64,000 nt of DNA, taken from assembly GCA_958295825.1 (NCBI GenBank), contig OY282375.1:1783489-1847488 (forward strand), in the 5' to 3' direction. This document shows positions 36,686 through 45,190 of the stretch, piece by piece. This DNA comes from an uncultured Candidatus Entotheonella sp. (GTDB lineage Bacteria; Tectomicrobia; Entotheonellia; Entotheonellales; Entotheonellaceae). A model generated the notes under the pieces. The model did not search any database. It saw only the letters and a program-made list of their open reading frames with translations, and had not been told where the DNA came from. The stretch's first letter is position 1; each line of letters opens with the position of its first letter. A program made the position numbers and the translations under genes.

Positions 36686-37771
36686 ATGCCAGCGAGCCCG
36701 TTGTTCAACCAGCATCTCGAACATCAAGCCTGCTTCACGACCGTTAACGACTGGCAAATGCCCCTGCATTACGGTGCCCCAAAGGCCGAATATCAGGCGT
36801 TGCGGCACGGTTTCGGGCTCATCGACCTGTCGAGCCGGGGCCTGATCCGCGTCGAGGGCCAGGACCGGCAACGCTTCCTAAACGCCATGCTGTCCAACAA
36901 TACCGCCGCCCTGGAGCTGGGGCAGGGATGTTACGCCACGTTTCTGAACCCCAAGGGACACATGGTGACGGACTTGGTGGTGTACGCTGACGAGGCATCA
37001 TATCTCCTGGAAGTCGAGGCCCACGTCGTGCCCACCTTTCTGGAGGCTATCGACTTTTTCGTCATTTCCGAGGACGTCACGTTTGCGGTCGAGACCGAAA
37101 AGTGGGCCGCGCTCGGTGTGCAGGGCCCCAAAGCCCCTGACGCGCTGGTTGCCGTGAGCGGCCAGGAATCGGTGCGGGACTTGGCGCCGTACGGCAATCA
37201 GTCGTGTCGGATTGAGGGCCATGACGTATGGATCGCGCGGCGCAGCTATACCCGCCAGCCGGGCTATCTGCTTCTCGTTGACCCCGCGGCTGCGGAGACC
37301 GTCTGGACGACGATTCGACAGCAAGGCGAGGCGTTCGAGGGGCGCGCGGTCGGCCTGGAGGCGCTGGACACCCTACGTATCGAGTCGGGCACGCCGCGTT
37401 TCGGCGTCGACATGACGGAGGCGACGATCCCGATTGAGGCCAATCTGCAGGACGCGATCAGCTATACGAAGGGCTGCTACGTCGGGCAGGAGGTCATCGC
37501 GCGGGTCGACGCACGCGGGCACGTCAATCGCCAGCTTGTCGGCCTGCTACTTGGCCCCACTGGATTGCCCGAGGCGGGGGCTAAAATTTTTTCCCCGGAT
37601 CGGGAGGTCGGCTGGATCACCAGCGCGACGCAATCACCGACCATGCAGCAGACGATAGCCTTGGGCTACGTGCGCCGAGAGGCGTTGGAGCCGGGCACGG
37701 CTTTGCAGGTGCGGACGGACGCCGGCGAGATTCCGGCGATGGTGAGCGCCTTGCCGTTCGGAGAAGGTTGA
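36686..37771 (+). CDS. Folate-binding YgfZ/GcvT-like protein
   Basis: 361 residues of the aminomethyltransferase fold. LIDLSSRGLIRVEGQDRQRFLNAMLSNN and CYATFLNPKGHMVTD match the N-terminal folate domain. The YgfZ signature KGCYVGQEVIAR is present, with IPIEANLQDAISY before it. YgfZ proteins use tetrahydrofolate in iron-sulfur enzyme maintenance; GcvT-like relatives are demethylases. The KGCYxGQ motif favours the YgfZ side. CGGAGG lies well placed before the ATG. Confidence 0.82.
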   Translation: MPASPLFNQHLEHQACFTTVNDWQMPLHYGAPKAEYQALRHGFGLIDLSSRGLIRVEGQDRQRFLNAMLSNNTAALELGQGCYATFLNPKGHMVTDLVVYADEASYLLEVEAHVVPTFLEAIDFFVISEDVTFAVETEKWAALGVQGPKAPDALVAVSGQESVRDLAPYGNQSCRIEGHDVWIARRSYTRQPGYLLLVDPAAAETVWTTIRQQGEAFEGRAVGLEALDTLRIESGTPRFGVDMTEATIPIEANLQDAISYTKGCYVGQEVIARVDARGHVNRQLVGLLLGPTGLPEAGAKIFSPDREVGWITSATQSPTMQQTIALGYVRREALEPGTALQVRTDAGEIPAMVSALPFGEG

Positions 37772-37790
37772 GTGGTTCCATACCTACCTT

Positions 37791-37820
37791 GTCGGATTAC
37801 GCTGCGCTAATCTGACCTAC
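37791..37820. repeat. Dispersed palindrome, GGTCGGATTA family
   Basis: GTCGGATTACGCTGCGCTAA followed by TCTGACCTAC, an inverted copy of the family seen at 48144, 58368 and 60681. Confidence 0.65.
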
Positions 37821-37853
37821 AAATCACGTTGACCAGCCCTGTGGAGATGAGCG

Positions 37854-39983
37854 ATGAGCTACGATCAAGCCGCGGTACGAGCAGTTCTCGATCAGGTGCG
37901 GGCGGATGGGCGCAGTGCCCTCACGGCCCAGGAAGGGAAACGAGTTTGCGAGGCATACGGCATCGCCACGCCTCAGGAAGGCTTGGCGTCTTCGGCTGAC
38001 GAGGCAGTGGAACTGGCGCGGCAGATCGGCTTTCCCGTTGTGCTCAAGATCGCTTCCCCCGACATTCTCCACAAAACGGACGCCGGCGGCGTGCTCACGG
38101 GGCTCAACTCGGCTGCCGAGGTCGAGCAGGGCTACGCAACGATCATGGCGAACGCTGCCGTGCATCGACCCGATGCGGTGATCGACGGCGTGCAGGTGCA
38201 GCGTATGCTGGGCACCGCGCACGAGGTCATCGTCGGCGCCGTTTCGGACCCCAGTTTCGGTAAGCTGGTCGCCTTTGGCATGGGCGGCGTGATGGTCGAG
38301 GTGATGCAGGACGTGGCCTTCCGCTTGGCACCGGCGTCGCATCAGGAGGCCGTCGGCATGCTGGACGACATCGCCGGTGCTGCCGTGCTGCGTGGTGCGC
38401 GGGGCGCCGCGGGAGTGAACCGAGACGCCTTGGGCACGGTGATCGAGAGCGTCTCGCAACTTGTGCACGATTTCCCCGAAATCAACGAGATGGACCTTAA
38501 TCCCGTGTTCGCCGATAGCACCGGCGCCACGGCTGTTGACGTGCGTATTCTGGCAGACTTTGACGCTGCCGCGGCGCCGCCTCGTCCATCCCGCGACGAC
38601 ATCCTACGTGCCATGCGCCGCATCATGCAGCCCGAGGCGGTGGCGGTGGTCGGGGCATCGCCGGACGATGGGAAGATCGGTAACTCGGTGATGAAGAACC
38701 TTATCAACGGCGGCTACGAGGGCCGGATTTACCCGATTCATCCGCGTGCCGAGGAGATTTTGGGGCGGAAGTGTTATCCGCGCATCGCCGACGTGCCTTC
38801 AGATATCGACATCGCCATCTTCTGCATCCCGGCCCGCTTTGTGGCCGGCGTGCTAGCGGAGGTCGGCGAAAAGGGCATCCCCGGGGCGATTCTGATTCCC
38901 TCCGGCTTTGCCGAGGTGGGCGAGGACGCCCTGCAGCAGGAGGTTATTAGGGTGGCGCGCGAGTACAACGTGCGCCTCATGGGGCCGAACATTTACGGGT
39001 TCTACTACACCCACAAGAACCTGTGCGCGACCTTCTGCACGCCGTACGACGAAAAAGGCGCCGTGGCTCTATCCTCGCAGAGCGGCGGGGTCGGCATGGC
39101 GATCATCGGCTTTAGCCGGTCGGCAAAGATGGGCGTGTCGGCCATTGTCGGGCTGGGGAACAAGGCCGACATCGACGAGGATGACCTGCTGACCTTTTTC
39201 GAGCAGGACCCGAACACCCAGGTCGTGGCCATGCACGTCGAGGACCTGAAGGACGGGCGGGCGTTTGCCGAAGTTGCCCAGCGGGTGTCCAAGCACAAGC
39301 CGGTGGTGGTGCTGAAAGCCGGCCGCACGGCGATGGGGGCGCGGGCGGCAAGGTCGCACACCGGCGCCCTGGCGGGGAATGACGCCATTTACGACGCGGT
39401 GCTGCGGCAGAGCGGCGTCATTCGCGCCCGCAACCTCAACGACATGTTGGAATTTGCCCGCGGGCTGCAAATCCTGCCGACGCCGCAGGGCGAGAACGTT
39501 GTCATCGTCACCGGCGCCGGCGGCTCCGGCGTGCTGCTCGCCGACGCTTGCGTAGACCACGGCCTCAATCTGATGACCATGCCGCCGGACCTCGACGCCG
39601 CTTTCAAAGCGTTCATCCCGCCGTTCGGCGCTTCCGGCAACCCCATCGACATCACCGGCGGCGAACCCCCCTCCACCTATCGCAACACCATCAAGCTCGC
39701 CCTCGACGACGCCCGCATCCACGCCCTCATCCTTGGTTACTGGCATACCATCATCACGCCGCCCATGGTGTTCGCCACCCTCCTGCAAGAAGTCGTGTCG
39801 GAAGCCAGAGCGCGCGGCATCCACAAACCCGTCGTGGCCTCGCTGGTTGGCGACGTCGAAGTCGAAGACGCCTGCCGCCATCTCGTCGGTCACGACATCC
39901 TGGCCTACCCGTACGCCACCGAAAAGCCCGTTGCGGTCCTGGGCGCCAAGTATCGCTGGGCGCGGATTGCGGGGCTGTTGTAG
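37854..39983 (+). CDS. ADP-forming acyl-CoA (acetyl-CoA) synthetase, beta-alpha fusion
   Basis: 709 residues. The N-terminal part (about 1-240) is an ATP-grasp beta domain (PVVLKIASPDILHKTDAGGV, EVIVGAVSDPSFG, EINEMDLNPVF). The C-terminal part has a CoA-binding Rossmann domain (AVVGASPDDGKIGNSVMKNL) and ligase domains (VALSSQSGGVG, ARSHTGALAGND). It links acyl-CoA hydrolysis to ATP formation or the reverse. Order here is beta then alpha, the reverse of PatZ-type proteins. GTGGAGATGAGCG precedes the start. The acyl group is unknown; the SDR pair could act on the same CoA ester. Confidence 0.9.
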   Translation: MSYDQAAVRAVLDQVRADGRSALTAQEGKRVCEAYGIATPQEGLASSADEAVELARQIGFPVVLKIASPDILHKTDAGGVLTGLNSAAEVEQGYATIMANAAVHRPDAVIDGVQVQRMLGTAHEVIVGAVSDPSFGKLVAFGMGGVMVEVMQDVAFRLAPASHQEAVGMLDDIAGAAVLRGARGAAGVNRDALGTVIESVSQLVHDFPEINEMDLNPVFADSTGATAVDVRILADFDAAAAPPRPSRDDILRAMRRIMQPEAVAVVGASPDDGKIGNSVMKNLINGGYEGRIYPIHPRAEEILGRKCYPRIADVPSDIDIAIFCIPARFVAGVLAEVGEKGIPGAILIPSGFAEVGEDALQQEVIRVAREYNVRLMGPNIYGFYYTHKNLCATFCTPYDEKGAVALSSQSGGVGMAIIGFSRSAKMGVSAIVGLGNKADIDEDDLLTFFEQDPNTQVVAMHVEDLKDGRAFAEVAQRVSKHKPVVVLKAGRTAMGARAARSHTGALAGNDAIYDAVLRQSGVIRARNLNDMLEFARGLQILPTPQGENVVIVTGAGGSGVLLADACVDHGLNLMTMPPDLDAAFKAFIPPFGASGNPIDITGGEPPSTYRNTIKLALDDARIHALILGYWHTIITPPMVFATLLQEVVSEARARGIHKPVVASLVGDVEVEDACRHLVGHDILAYPYATEKPVAVLGAKYRWARIAGLL

Positions 39984-40084
39984 GCGTCGTCGCTGCTCGA
40001 TGGAATCTTTCCGGGAACATCCATAGTCGTCCGATTCGGCATGCGGCAGGGCGGCAACGGCATCTCCAAACAGCCCATCCAGAA

Positions 40085-40330
40085 ATGGCAGACACCATAA
40101 ACGTATGGTATGACGAGACAGGGGACTATCTTGAGGTGCTTTTTGCTCGCAAGAGGGGATTTTTCGGGAGACGGACAACGATGCAGTGATGGAAAAAGTC
40201 GATGAATCTGGCCGGATTATCGGCTTTTCGATCCTGAAGGGGCGGAAACTCAAAGGCGAACCCCCTCTCTGTCACGCTCAGGAGCCGCTCAAGCTGCTGC
40301 CATGGGTCTGCCACATTTTCAGGACGGCTT
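40085..40330 (+). pseudogene. DUF2283-like small protein, frameshifted
   Basis: The ATG at 40085 opens ADTINVWYDETGDYLEVLFAR, the typical start of DUF2283 proteins. Near 40155-40165 the frame changes; the neighbouring frame continues IFRETDNDAVMEKVDESGRIIGFSILKG, the rest of the family. One missing base would rejoin them. The repaired protein would be about 80 residues. Confidence 0.6.
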
Positions 40331-40651
40331 GGCGAATGCCGTCGAATCCATACGAAACAGGCACTTCGCGGTCCTCTATGCGTCTTGAGTGCAACCGGTT
40401 TGACCCGATGCGCTCCTGGGTATCGGAGTTGCCCCTTTTTGGCCAGGAAGGGAGATTACACCTTGTCTTTCAAATACTTAATCATTTTTATCGCGTACTA
40501 GTGAGTATTGACTTCATATAGTCAAGCATCAGGGGCTTTCGAGCCTTGTAGCTGTGTTGGTTAACTGGTCCATGGTGGCGCGTGATAGGTGCCGTAGCAC
40601 TGACAGGCAAGCCCTATTCCGCTAAACTGCACCCATCAAAGGAGCGACTGC
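40331..40651. other. Intergenic region, AT-richer, with a perfect inverted repeat
   Basis: About 320 bases with no recognisable gene, less GC-rich than its surroundings. TTGACT (40508-40513) and AGTCAA (40520-40525) form a perfect 6-base inverted repeat with a 6-base spacer, a possible operator. It precedes a 29-codon ORF and the sigma54 activator. Confidence 0.4.
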
Positions 40652-40741
40652 ATGAACTTCGACAACGACACGGATCAGCCCTCGAAGAATGGTGGCGGGA
40701 GCACTTCGGTCACGCATGAGGTCGTCGCCGGCAACAGCTAA
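40652..40741 (+). CDS. 29-residue small ORF with strong ribosome site
   Basis: ATG at 40652 with AAAGGAG 7 bases upstream, ending TAA at 40739-40741. The product starts MNFDNDTDQPSKNGGGSTS and ends VTHEVVAGNS; hydrophilic, no Cys, no signal. It lies 45 bases before the sigma54 activator gene. It could be a leader or regulatory peptide or a peptide precursor. Not recognised; real translation is inferred from the ribosome site only. Confidence 0.35.
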   Translation: MNFDNDTDQPSKNGGGSTSVTHEVVAGNS

Positions 40742-40786
40742 CCTTGCTGACGATCCAGGGGACGCGAAATTACAACGGGGCAAGCC

Positions 40787-42325
40787 ATGGACGCTTCCAC
40801 ACACGACACCGCATTGTGGCTCGCGCCGGTGGCGCCGGGGCTGCTGGTGTCAGTGCGGCCCGGCGACGAGCCGGCCATCGAGGCGGTGACCCCGCAATTG
40901 GCCGCCTGGCTGGGCCGTTCTGCCGAGTCGTTCGATGGCTGCATGCTTGCGGAGGCGTTCGACGACGCCATTCCCGCCCTGTCCACGGTGGTCGAGCAGG
41001 TGGCCGACTCCGGCCTGCCGGTGCGCGATTACCGCGTGTCACTGACCGACCAGGACGGCCTCGACCGTACGGTGCTGATCCGTGCTTCGCGCGATCCCGA
41101 AACCTTTCCGGACGGACGGGTGCGGATCGCTATCCGGCTGGAGGAGACGCCGGGTCGCCCCCCGCCGCCCGCCGATGACCGCATCAGCGGCTTCAGCGGT
41201 TTGATGGGACGCTCCGACGTCCTGCGCGTCGTGTGGCGCAAGATCGAGATTTACGGCCCCGCTGATGCCCCGGTGGTGATTACCGGCGAGACTGGTACCG
41301 GCAAGGAGTTGACCGCTCGCGCCCTGCACGAGCACGGCAAGCGGCGCGGGCGCGATTTCATCGCCGTCAACTGCGCGGCGCTGTCCGAGGAGTTGCTGGA
41401 GTCCGAATTATTCGGCCACGAACGCGGCGCCTTTACCAGCGCCGTGCGCTCGCACCGCGGGCGCTTCGAGCGGGCGCACGAGGGTACCCTGTTTCTCGAC
41501 GAGATCGGCGAGATCCCGCTGCGGCTGCAGGCCAAGTTGCTGCGCGTGCTTGAAGAGGGGGTCATCGAGCGGGTGGGCGGCGAGCGCCAAGTGCGAGTGG
41601 ACGTTCGCCTGCTGGCGGCCACCAACGTGTCGCTGGAGCAGGCAGTGCAGGCGCGCAGCTTTCGCGCCGACCTGTACTACCGGCTGGAGGTGCTGCGCAT
41701 CCACATGCCGGCGCTGCGCGAGCGCCTCGACGACGTGCCGTTGCTGGTGGAGCACTTCCTGCGCCTGCTCAACGCCAAGTACACGCGGCAGGTGCGGCGG
41801 CTGACGCCCGAGGCCATGACGCTGCTGCAAGCCTATGCCTGGCCGGGCAACGTGCGTGAGCTGCGCAACGTGCTAGAGCGAGTGTACGTCGAGACCTCGA
41901 CGGAGATCATCGGGCGCCGTGCCTTCGACGAGTGGGTAGCGGAGCGCTCGCGTTTTGCGCCCGGCGGCTGGGATATTCAGGCGCGTCACGAAGCGCAGAT
42001 GGCACGCGCGCCACTCATCACGCCGTTGCCGAACGACGCGGCCGCCTTGCCGCTGCTGTTGACGCCCGGGCCGCGACCCGACGACGAATGGCCGCCTCTG
42101 GACCTGCCGGTAGGCCCGCCACCCCTGACGCCGGAGCGTCTGAAGCGCGCCTACCGGCAGGCGGGGGGCAACATTACGCAGGCCGCGCGGCTGCTCGGGG
42201 TGCATAAGGTGACCCTGTACCGGCATATGAAGACGCTTGGCATCACCCGCGCCGACCTCGCCGGCCAGCCGGCGGACAGCGCCGAACCCGCCGTGGCCAG
42301 TGATGCGGGAGTGGCGCATGAGTAG
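40787..42325 (+). CDS. Sigma54-dependent activator with PAS-like sensor and Fis-type HTH
   Basis: 512 residues. Residues 1-110 form a sensor-like, probably PAS, domain. A AAA+ activator core has GETGTGKE (Walker A), ERGAFTSAVRSHRGRFE, TLFLDEIGEIPL (Walker B) and WPGNVRELRNVLERV. After a Pro-rich linker comes the helix-turn-helix NITQAARLLGVHKVTLYRHM. The sigma54-contact loop reads GAFTSA where GAFTGA is usual. It overlaps the next gene by 8 bases, so it may control that gene and the luciferase-like oxidoreductase. Confidence 0.9.
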   Translation: MDASTHDTALWLAPVAPGLLVSVRPGDEPAIEAVTPQLAAWLGRSAESFDGCMLAEAFDDAIPALSTVVEQVADSGLPVRDYRVSLTDQDGLDRTVLIRASRDPETFPDGRVRIAIRLEETPGRPPPPADDRISGFSGLMGRSDVLRVVWRKIEIYGPADAPVVITGETGTGKELTARALHEHGKRRGRDFIAVNCAALSEELLESELFGHERGAFTSAVRSHRGRFERAHEGTLFLDEIGEIPLRLQAKLLRVLEEGVIERVGGERQVRVDVRLLAATNVSLEQAVQARSFRADLYYRLEVLRIHMPALRERLDDVPLLVEHFLRLLNAKYTRQVRRLTPEAMTLLQAYAWPGNVRELRNVLERVYVETSTEIIGRRAFDEWVAERSRFAPGGWDIQARHEAQMARAPLITPLPNDAAALPLLLTPGPRPDDEWPPLDLPVGPPPLTPERLKRAYRQAGGNITQAARLLGVHKVTLYRHMKTLGITRADLAGQPADSAEPAVASDAGVAHE

Positions 42326-42632
42326 CGAGTTGGAAACCTTCCTGCAGCAGTACCCGGACCCGGTGCTGGTCAACTTCTGGCAGGAGGGCTGCGACGCCAG
42401 CCGCTACATGGCGCAGATGCTCGCTAGCCTGGAGCATTTCCAGCAGGTCTCGGTGTTGCACCTCAAGCTCGGCGAGCACCGTCCTTGGGCGGGCCGTCAC
42501 GGCGTTTTCGGCACGCCCGCGCTGGTGGTGTATTACCGCAAGCGGGCGCTGTTCCGTATCATCGGGCGCGTAACGCCGGAGGAGTTGCTGCGGCGGTTTC
42601 GGGAGTTGGACGTGGGGAACGTTCGGTTTTGA
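42318..42632 (+). CDS. Thioredoxin-like protein with a single Cys
   Basis: 104 residues with a thioredoxin fold pattern: PVLVNFWQEGCDASRYMAQML, LHLKLGEHRPWAGRHGVFGTPALVVYYRKRALFRIIGRVTPEELL. The active site is GCDAS, so the second Cys of CxxC is missing; the cis-Pro region FGTPALVVY is kept. Such proteins may bind partners or form mixed disulfides. The ATG at 42318 lies inside the end of the activator gene, with GGGAG upstream. Confidence 0.8.
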   Translation: MSSELETFLQQYPDPVLVNFWQEGCDASRYMAQMLASLEHFQQVSVLHLKLGEHRPWAGRHGVFGTPALVVYYRKRALFRIIGRVTPEELLRRFRELDVGNVRF

Positions 42633-42633
42633 T

Positions 42634-42676
42634 CCTTCTCCCTCACCCCAACCCTCTCCCCTGGCGGGCGAGGGAA
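42634..42676. repeat. GC-rich repeat CCCTCACCCCAACCCTC family
   Basis: CCCTCACCCCAACCCTCTCC followed by an inverted GGCGAGGG arm. This is a common intergenic repeat type and is related to the sequence at the xseA end (4675-4705). Confidence 0.6.
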
Positions 42677-42692
42677 AGCAAAGGATGTGATG

Positions 42693-43706
42693 ATGAAAAT
42701 AGGGTTGTTTACCACCAATCAACAATATCTGGATACGGACATGGTGGGCGCGCTGGAGGCGCAATACGCCATGGTGCGCCTGGCTCGCGACCGCGGCTGG
42801 GATTCGTTGTTCACCGGACAGCACTACCTCAACGAGGGCAATAACAAGCAGTTGCAGATCGTGCCGTTCCTGTCGCGGCTGATGGCGGAGGCGGGCGACA
42901 TGACCGTCGGCATGGGCGTGCTGCTGCTCAATCTGCACAACCCGGTGTACGTGGCCGAGACGGTGGCGTCGATGGACGTACTGGCCCGCGGCAACTTCGT
43001 GTTCGGCGTCGGCCTGGGCTACCGGGAGGTGGAATTCGACGCCTTCGGGGTGCGCAAGGGGCAGCGGGTGAAACGCTTCGAGGCGTACTTGGACGTCGTG
43101 CAGCGGCTGTGGTCCGGCGAGGCGGTGACCTACGAGGACGAGATGTGCAAGCTGGACGCGGTGCGCATGAACATCCTGCCGGTGCAGCCGCCGCGCCCGC
43201 CGTTGTGGATCGCCGCCAATAACGACGCAGCGGTGCGGCGCGCGGCGCGTCTGGGCGATGCGTGGATGATCAACCCGCACTCGACCGTCGAGACGGTGCG
43301 GCGCCAACTGGTGCTGTATCGCGACGAGTTGGCCAAGGCGGACAAGCCGTTTCCGAGCGAGCTGCCGTCAATCAAGGAAGTCTTCTGCGCCAAAGACCGT
43401 GCTACGGCGCTGAAGATGGCCGGCCCGTACCTGTTCGGCAAGTACCAGGACTACGCCAAGTGGGGCCAGGACGACGCCATGCCGGACGATGAGTCGTTCC
43501 ACCAGGATTTTGACGCGCTGCTGCAGGACCGCTTTGTGCTGGGATCGCCCGAGGACTGCTACGAGCAGCTGCGGCCGTATTGGGAGGAGTTGAACGTGAA
43601 CCACCTGATTATCCGCACCCACTGGGCGGGGCTGCCGCTGTCCGCCGCATTGTCCAGCATCCGGCTGATATCAGACGAGCTGCTGCCGGCGCTGCGCAAG
43701 GTATAA
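42693..43706 (+). CDS. Luciferase-like (LLM class) flavin-dependent monooxygenase
   Basis: 337 residues of the bacterial luciferase-like TIM barrel: MKIGLFTTNQQYLDT, WDSLFTGQHYLNEG, GVLLLNLHNPVYVAETVASMD, FVFGVGLGYREVEFDAFGV and PPLWIAANNDAAVRRAARLGDAWMINPHS. It uses FMNH2 or F420 with O2 to oxidise an unknown substrate. Start at 42693 (AAGGA 7 bases upstream); two in-frame codons just before it are less well spaced. The cinA-like gene follows 11 bases after its stop. Confidence 0.88.
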   Translation: MKIGLFTTNQQYLDTDMVGALEAQYAMVRLARDRGWDSLFTGQHYLNEGNNKQLQIVPFLSRLMAEAGDMTVGMGVLLLNLHNPVYVAETVASMDVLARGNFVFGVGLGYREVEFDAFGVRKGQRVKRFEAYLDVVQRLWSGEAVTYEDEMCKLDAVRMNILPVQPPRPPLWIAANNDAAVRRAARLGDAWMINPHSTVETVRRQLVLYRDELAKADKPFPSELPSIKEVFCAKDRATALKMAGPYLFGKYQDYAKWGQDDAMPDDESFHQDFDALLQDRFVLGSPEDCYEQLRPYWEELNVNHLIIRTHWAGLPLSAALSSIRLISDELLPALRKV

Positions 43707-43717
43707 GGAGGGATTAC

Positions 43718-44215
43718 ATGTCTCAATTGTCAGCTATGGCGTCGGCGGTCGGCGAGCGCCTGAAAGCCTCCGGCGTCTCGCTGGGGGTATCGGAATCTTC
43801 CTGCGGCGGCCTCATCTCGGCGTCCCTGGTGGCGGTGCCAGGGGCCTCGGCGTATTACCTCGGCGGCGGCGTGATCTACACCGCGGTGTCACGCGAGGGG
43901 CTGTTGGCAATCACCCCGCAGACCATGCAGGGGCTGCGCGCCAGCACGGAGGCGTACGCGCTGCTGAACGCCCGCGCCATCCGGGAAACCCTGGGCGCCA
44001 CCTGGGGCTTGGCCGAAACCGGCGCCAGCGGCCCTACGGGCAACCGCTACGGCGACGCTGCCGGACACGCCTGCATCGCGGTCGTTGGCCCGGTAACGCG
44101 CGTCATCACGCTGGAAACCGGGGAAACCGACCGCGAAGCGAACATGTGGGCGTTTGCGCAGGCGGCGCTGGATTTGCTGCTGGCGTGCCTATCCGAGGAA
44201 GACCGCTCGGGTTAA
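43718..44215 (+). CDS. CinA C-terminal domain / nicotinamide-nucleotide amidase
   Basis: 165 residues, the stand-alone PncC type: LGVSESSCGGLISASLVAVPGASAYYLGGGVIYT with the nucleophile Ser region, WGLAETGASGPTGNRYG and a helical end. It would deamidate NMN to nicotinate mononucleotide in NAD recycling. AAGGAGGGATTAC gives a strong ribosome site. Probably co-transcribed with the luciferase-like gene. Confidence 0.9.
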   Translation: MSQLSAMASAVGERLKASGVSLGVSESSCGGLISASLVAVPGASAYYLGGGVIYTAVSREGLLAITPQTMQGLRASTEAYALLNARAIRETLGATWGLAETGASGPTGNRYGDAAGHACIAVVGPVTRVITLETGETDREANMWAFAQAALDLLLACLSEEDRSG

Positions 44216-44242
44216 ACGGCAATCCAGATGCAGGTCGGACTA

Positions 44243-45089
44243 GGCTCAGGACTCATAACCAGAAACTAACCGTGGCAGCTATGCAGATGGCGCTGTAGAA
44301 CGTATGCGCACAGCGGTCGTACCGAGTGGCGATGCGGCGCCAATCCTTGAGCCGGCCGAACAAGCGCTCGATGAGGTTGCGGCTCTTGTAAAGCTCCGTG
44401 TCGTAGACAATCGGCTCTTTACGGTTGGCACGGCCCGGAATGCAGGACTTGACGCCACGTTCGGCAAGGGCCTCGCGCAACCTGTCACTGTCATAACCCT
44501 TGTCGGCTATCAGGACAGCGGCTTCCGGTAGGGCATCAAGTACCGTATCAGCCCCGCAGTAGTCGCTGACCTGGCCCACCGTCAACAGCAGCACGACGGG
44601 CTTGCCGTCGCCGTCGCAGACGGCGTGGAGCTTCGAGTTCAGCCCACCCCGGGTGCGTCCGATCTGGCGTGAAAAAGCCCCCCCCTTGAGCAGGCTGGCG
44701 GCGGTGCGATGCGCTCCCCGATGGGTGCTATCGATCATGACCGTCTTGGTGGCGGTGCTTTCGGCAGCCAGGGCTTGGAAGATGCGGTCGAAGACCGCGG
44801 CCCTGCTCCGGTGCACGAAGCGGTTGTAGAGTGTCTTGTGGGGTCCGTAACAGGCGGGCGCGTCGCGCCACCTCAGCCCATAGCGGATGACGTGGATGAT
44901 GCCGCTGATGACCTTTCGGTCATCGACGCGCGGGACGCCGCGCCCCTTGTTGGGTGACAGGGGTTTGAGGCGGTCAAACGGGTCGTCAGACAGCCAGAAG
45001 AGGTACTCGGACATGATCGCTCTCCTTGTGGCGTCAGCGTGTTGACTCTCATCACAGGCCCCATGATACCCTTTTATAGGTCCTGAGCC
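44243..45089 (-). mobile_element. IS5-family (IS427 group) element, copy 1
   Basis: 847-base element. The ends are GGCTCAGGACTCATAA and its inverted partner TTATAGGTCCTGAGCC, 14 of 16 matching, and it is flanked by TA (44241-44242 and 45090-45091). It carries one intact transposase ORF. The left flank ATGCAGGTCGGAC-TA and right flank TA-ATCCG look like a split copy of the dispersed GGTCGGATTA palindrome. A second copy is at 50714-51564. Confidence 0.92.
44253..45014 (-). CDS. IS427-group transposase, single frame
   Basis: 253 residues from MSEYLFWLSDDPFDRLKPLSPNKGRG, behind GGAGAGCGATC. DDE features: MIDSTH (first Asp), VLIADKGYDSDRLREAL (second Asp) and KSRNLIERLFGRLKDWRRIATRYD (Glu). IS427 relatives usually make transposase from two frames joined at a G run. 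Here the run is G8 and both halves lie in one frame (LLKGGAFSRQIGRTRGG), so the protein looks complete. Confidence 0.9.
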   Translation of the reverse strand: MSEYLFWLSDDPFDRLKPLSPNKGRGVPRVDDRKVISGIIHVIRYGLRWRDAPACYGPHKTLYNRFVHRSRAAVFDRIFQALAAESTATKTVMIDSTHRGAHRTAASLLKGGAFSRQIGRTRGGLNSKLHAVCDGDGKPVVLLLTVGQVSDYCGADTVLDALPEAAVLIADKGYDSDRLREALAERGVKSCIPGRANRKEPIVYDTELYKSRNLIERLFGRLKDWRRIATRYDRCAHTFYSAICIAATVSFWL

Positions 45090-45190
45090 TAATCCGTGGT
45101 TACCGAGTTTATGAGCTTCAGTCTTGAGGACCTCGGCGAAGCGGTTAATTTGTCTTTGAAGTTCATCGTTCTTTTGACAAGGAATGATCG

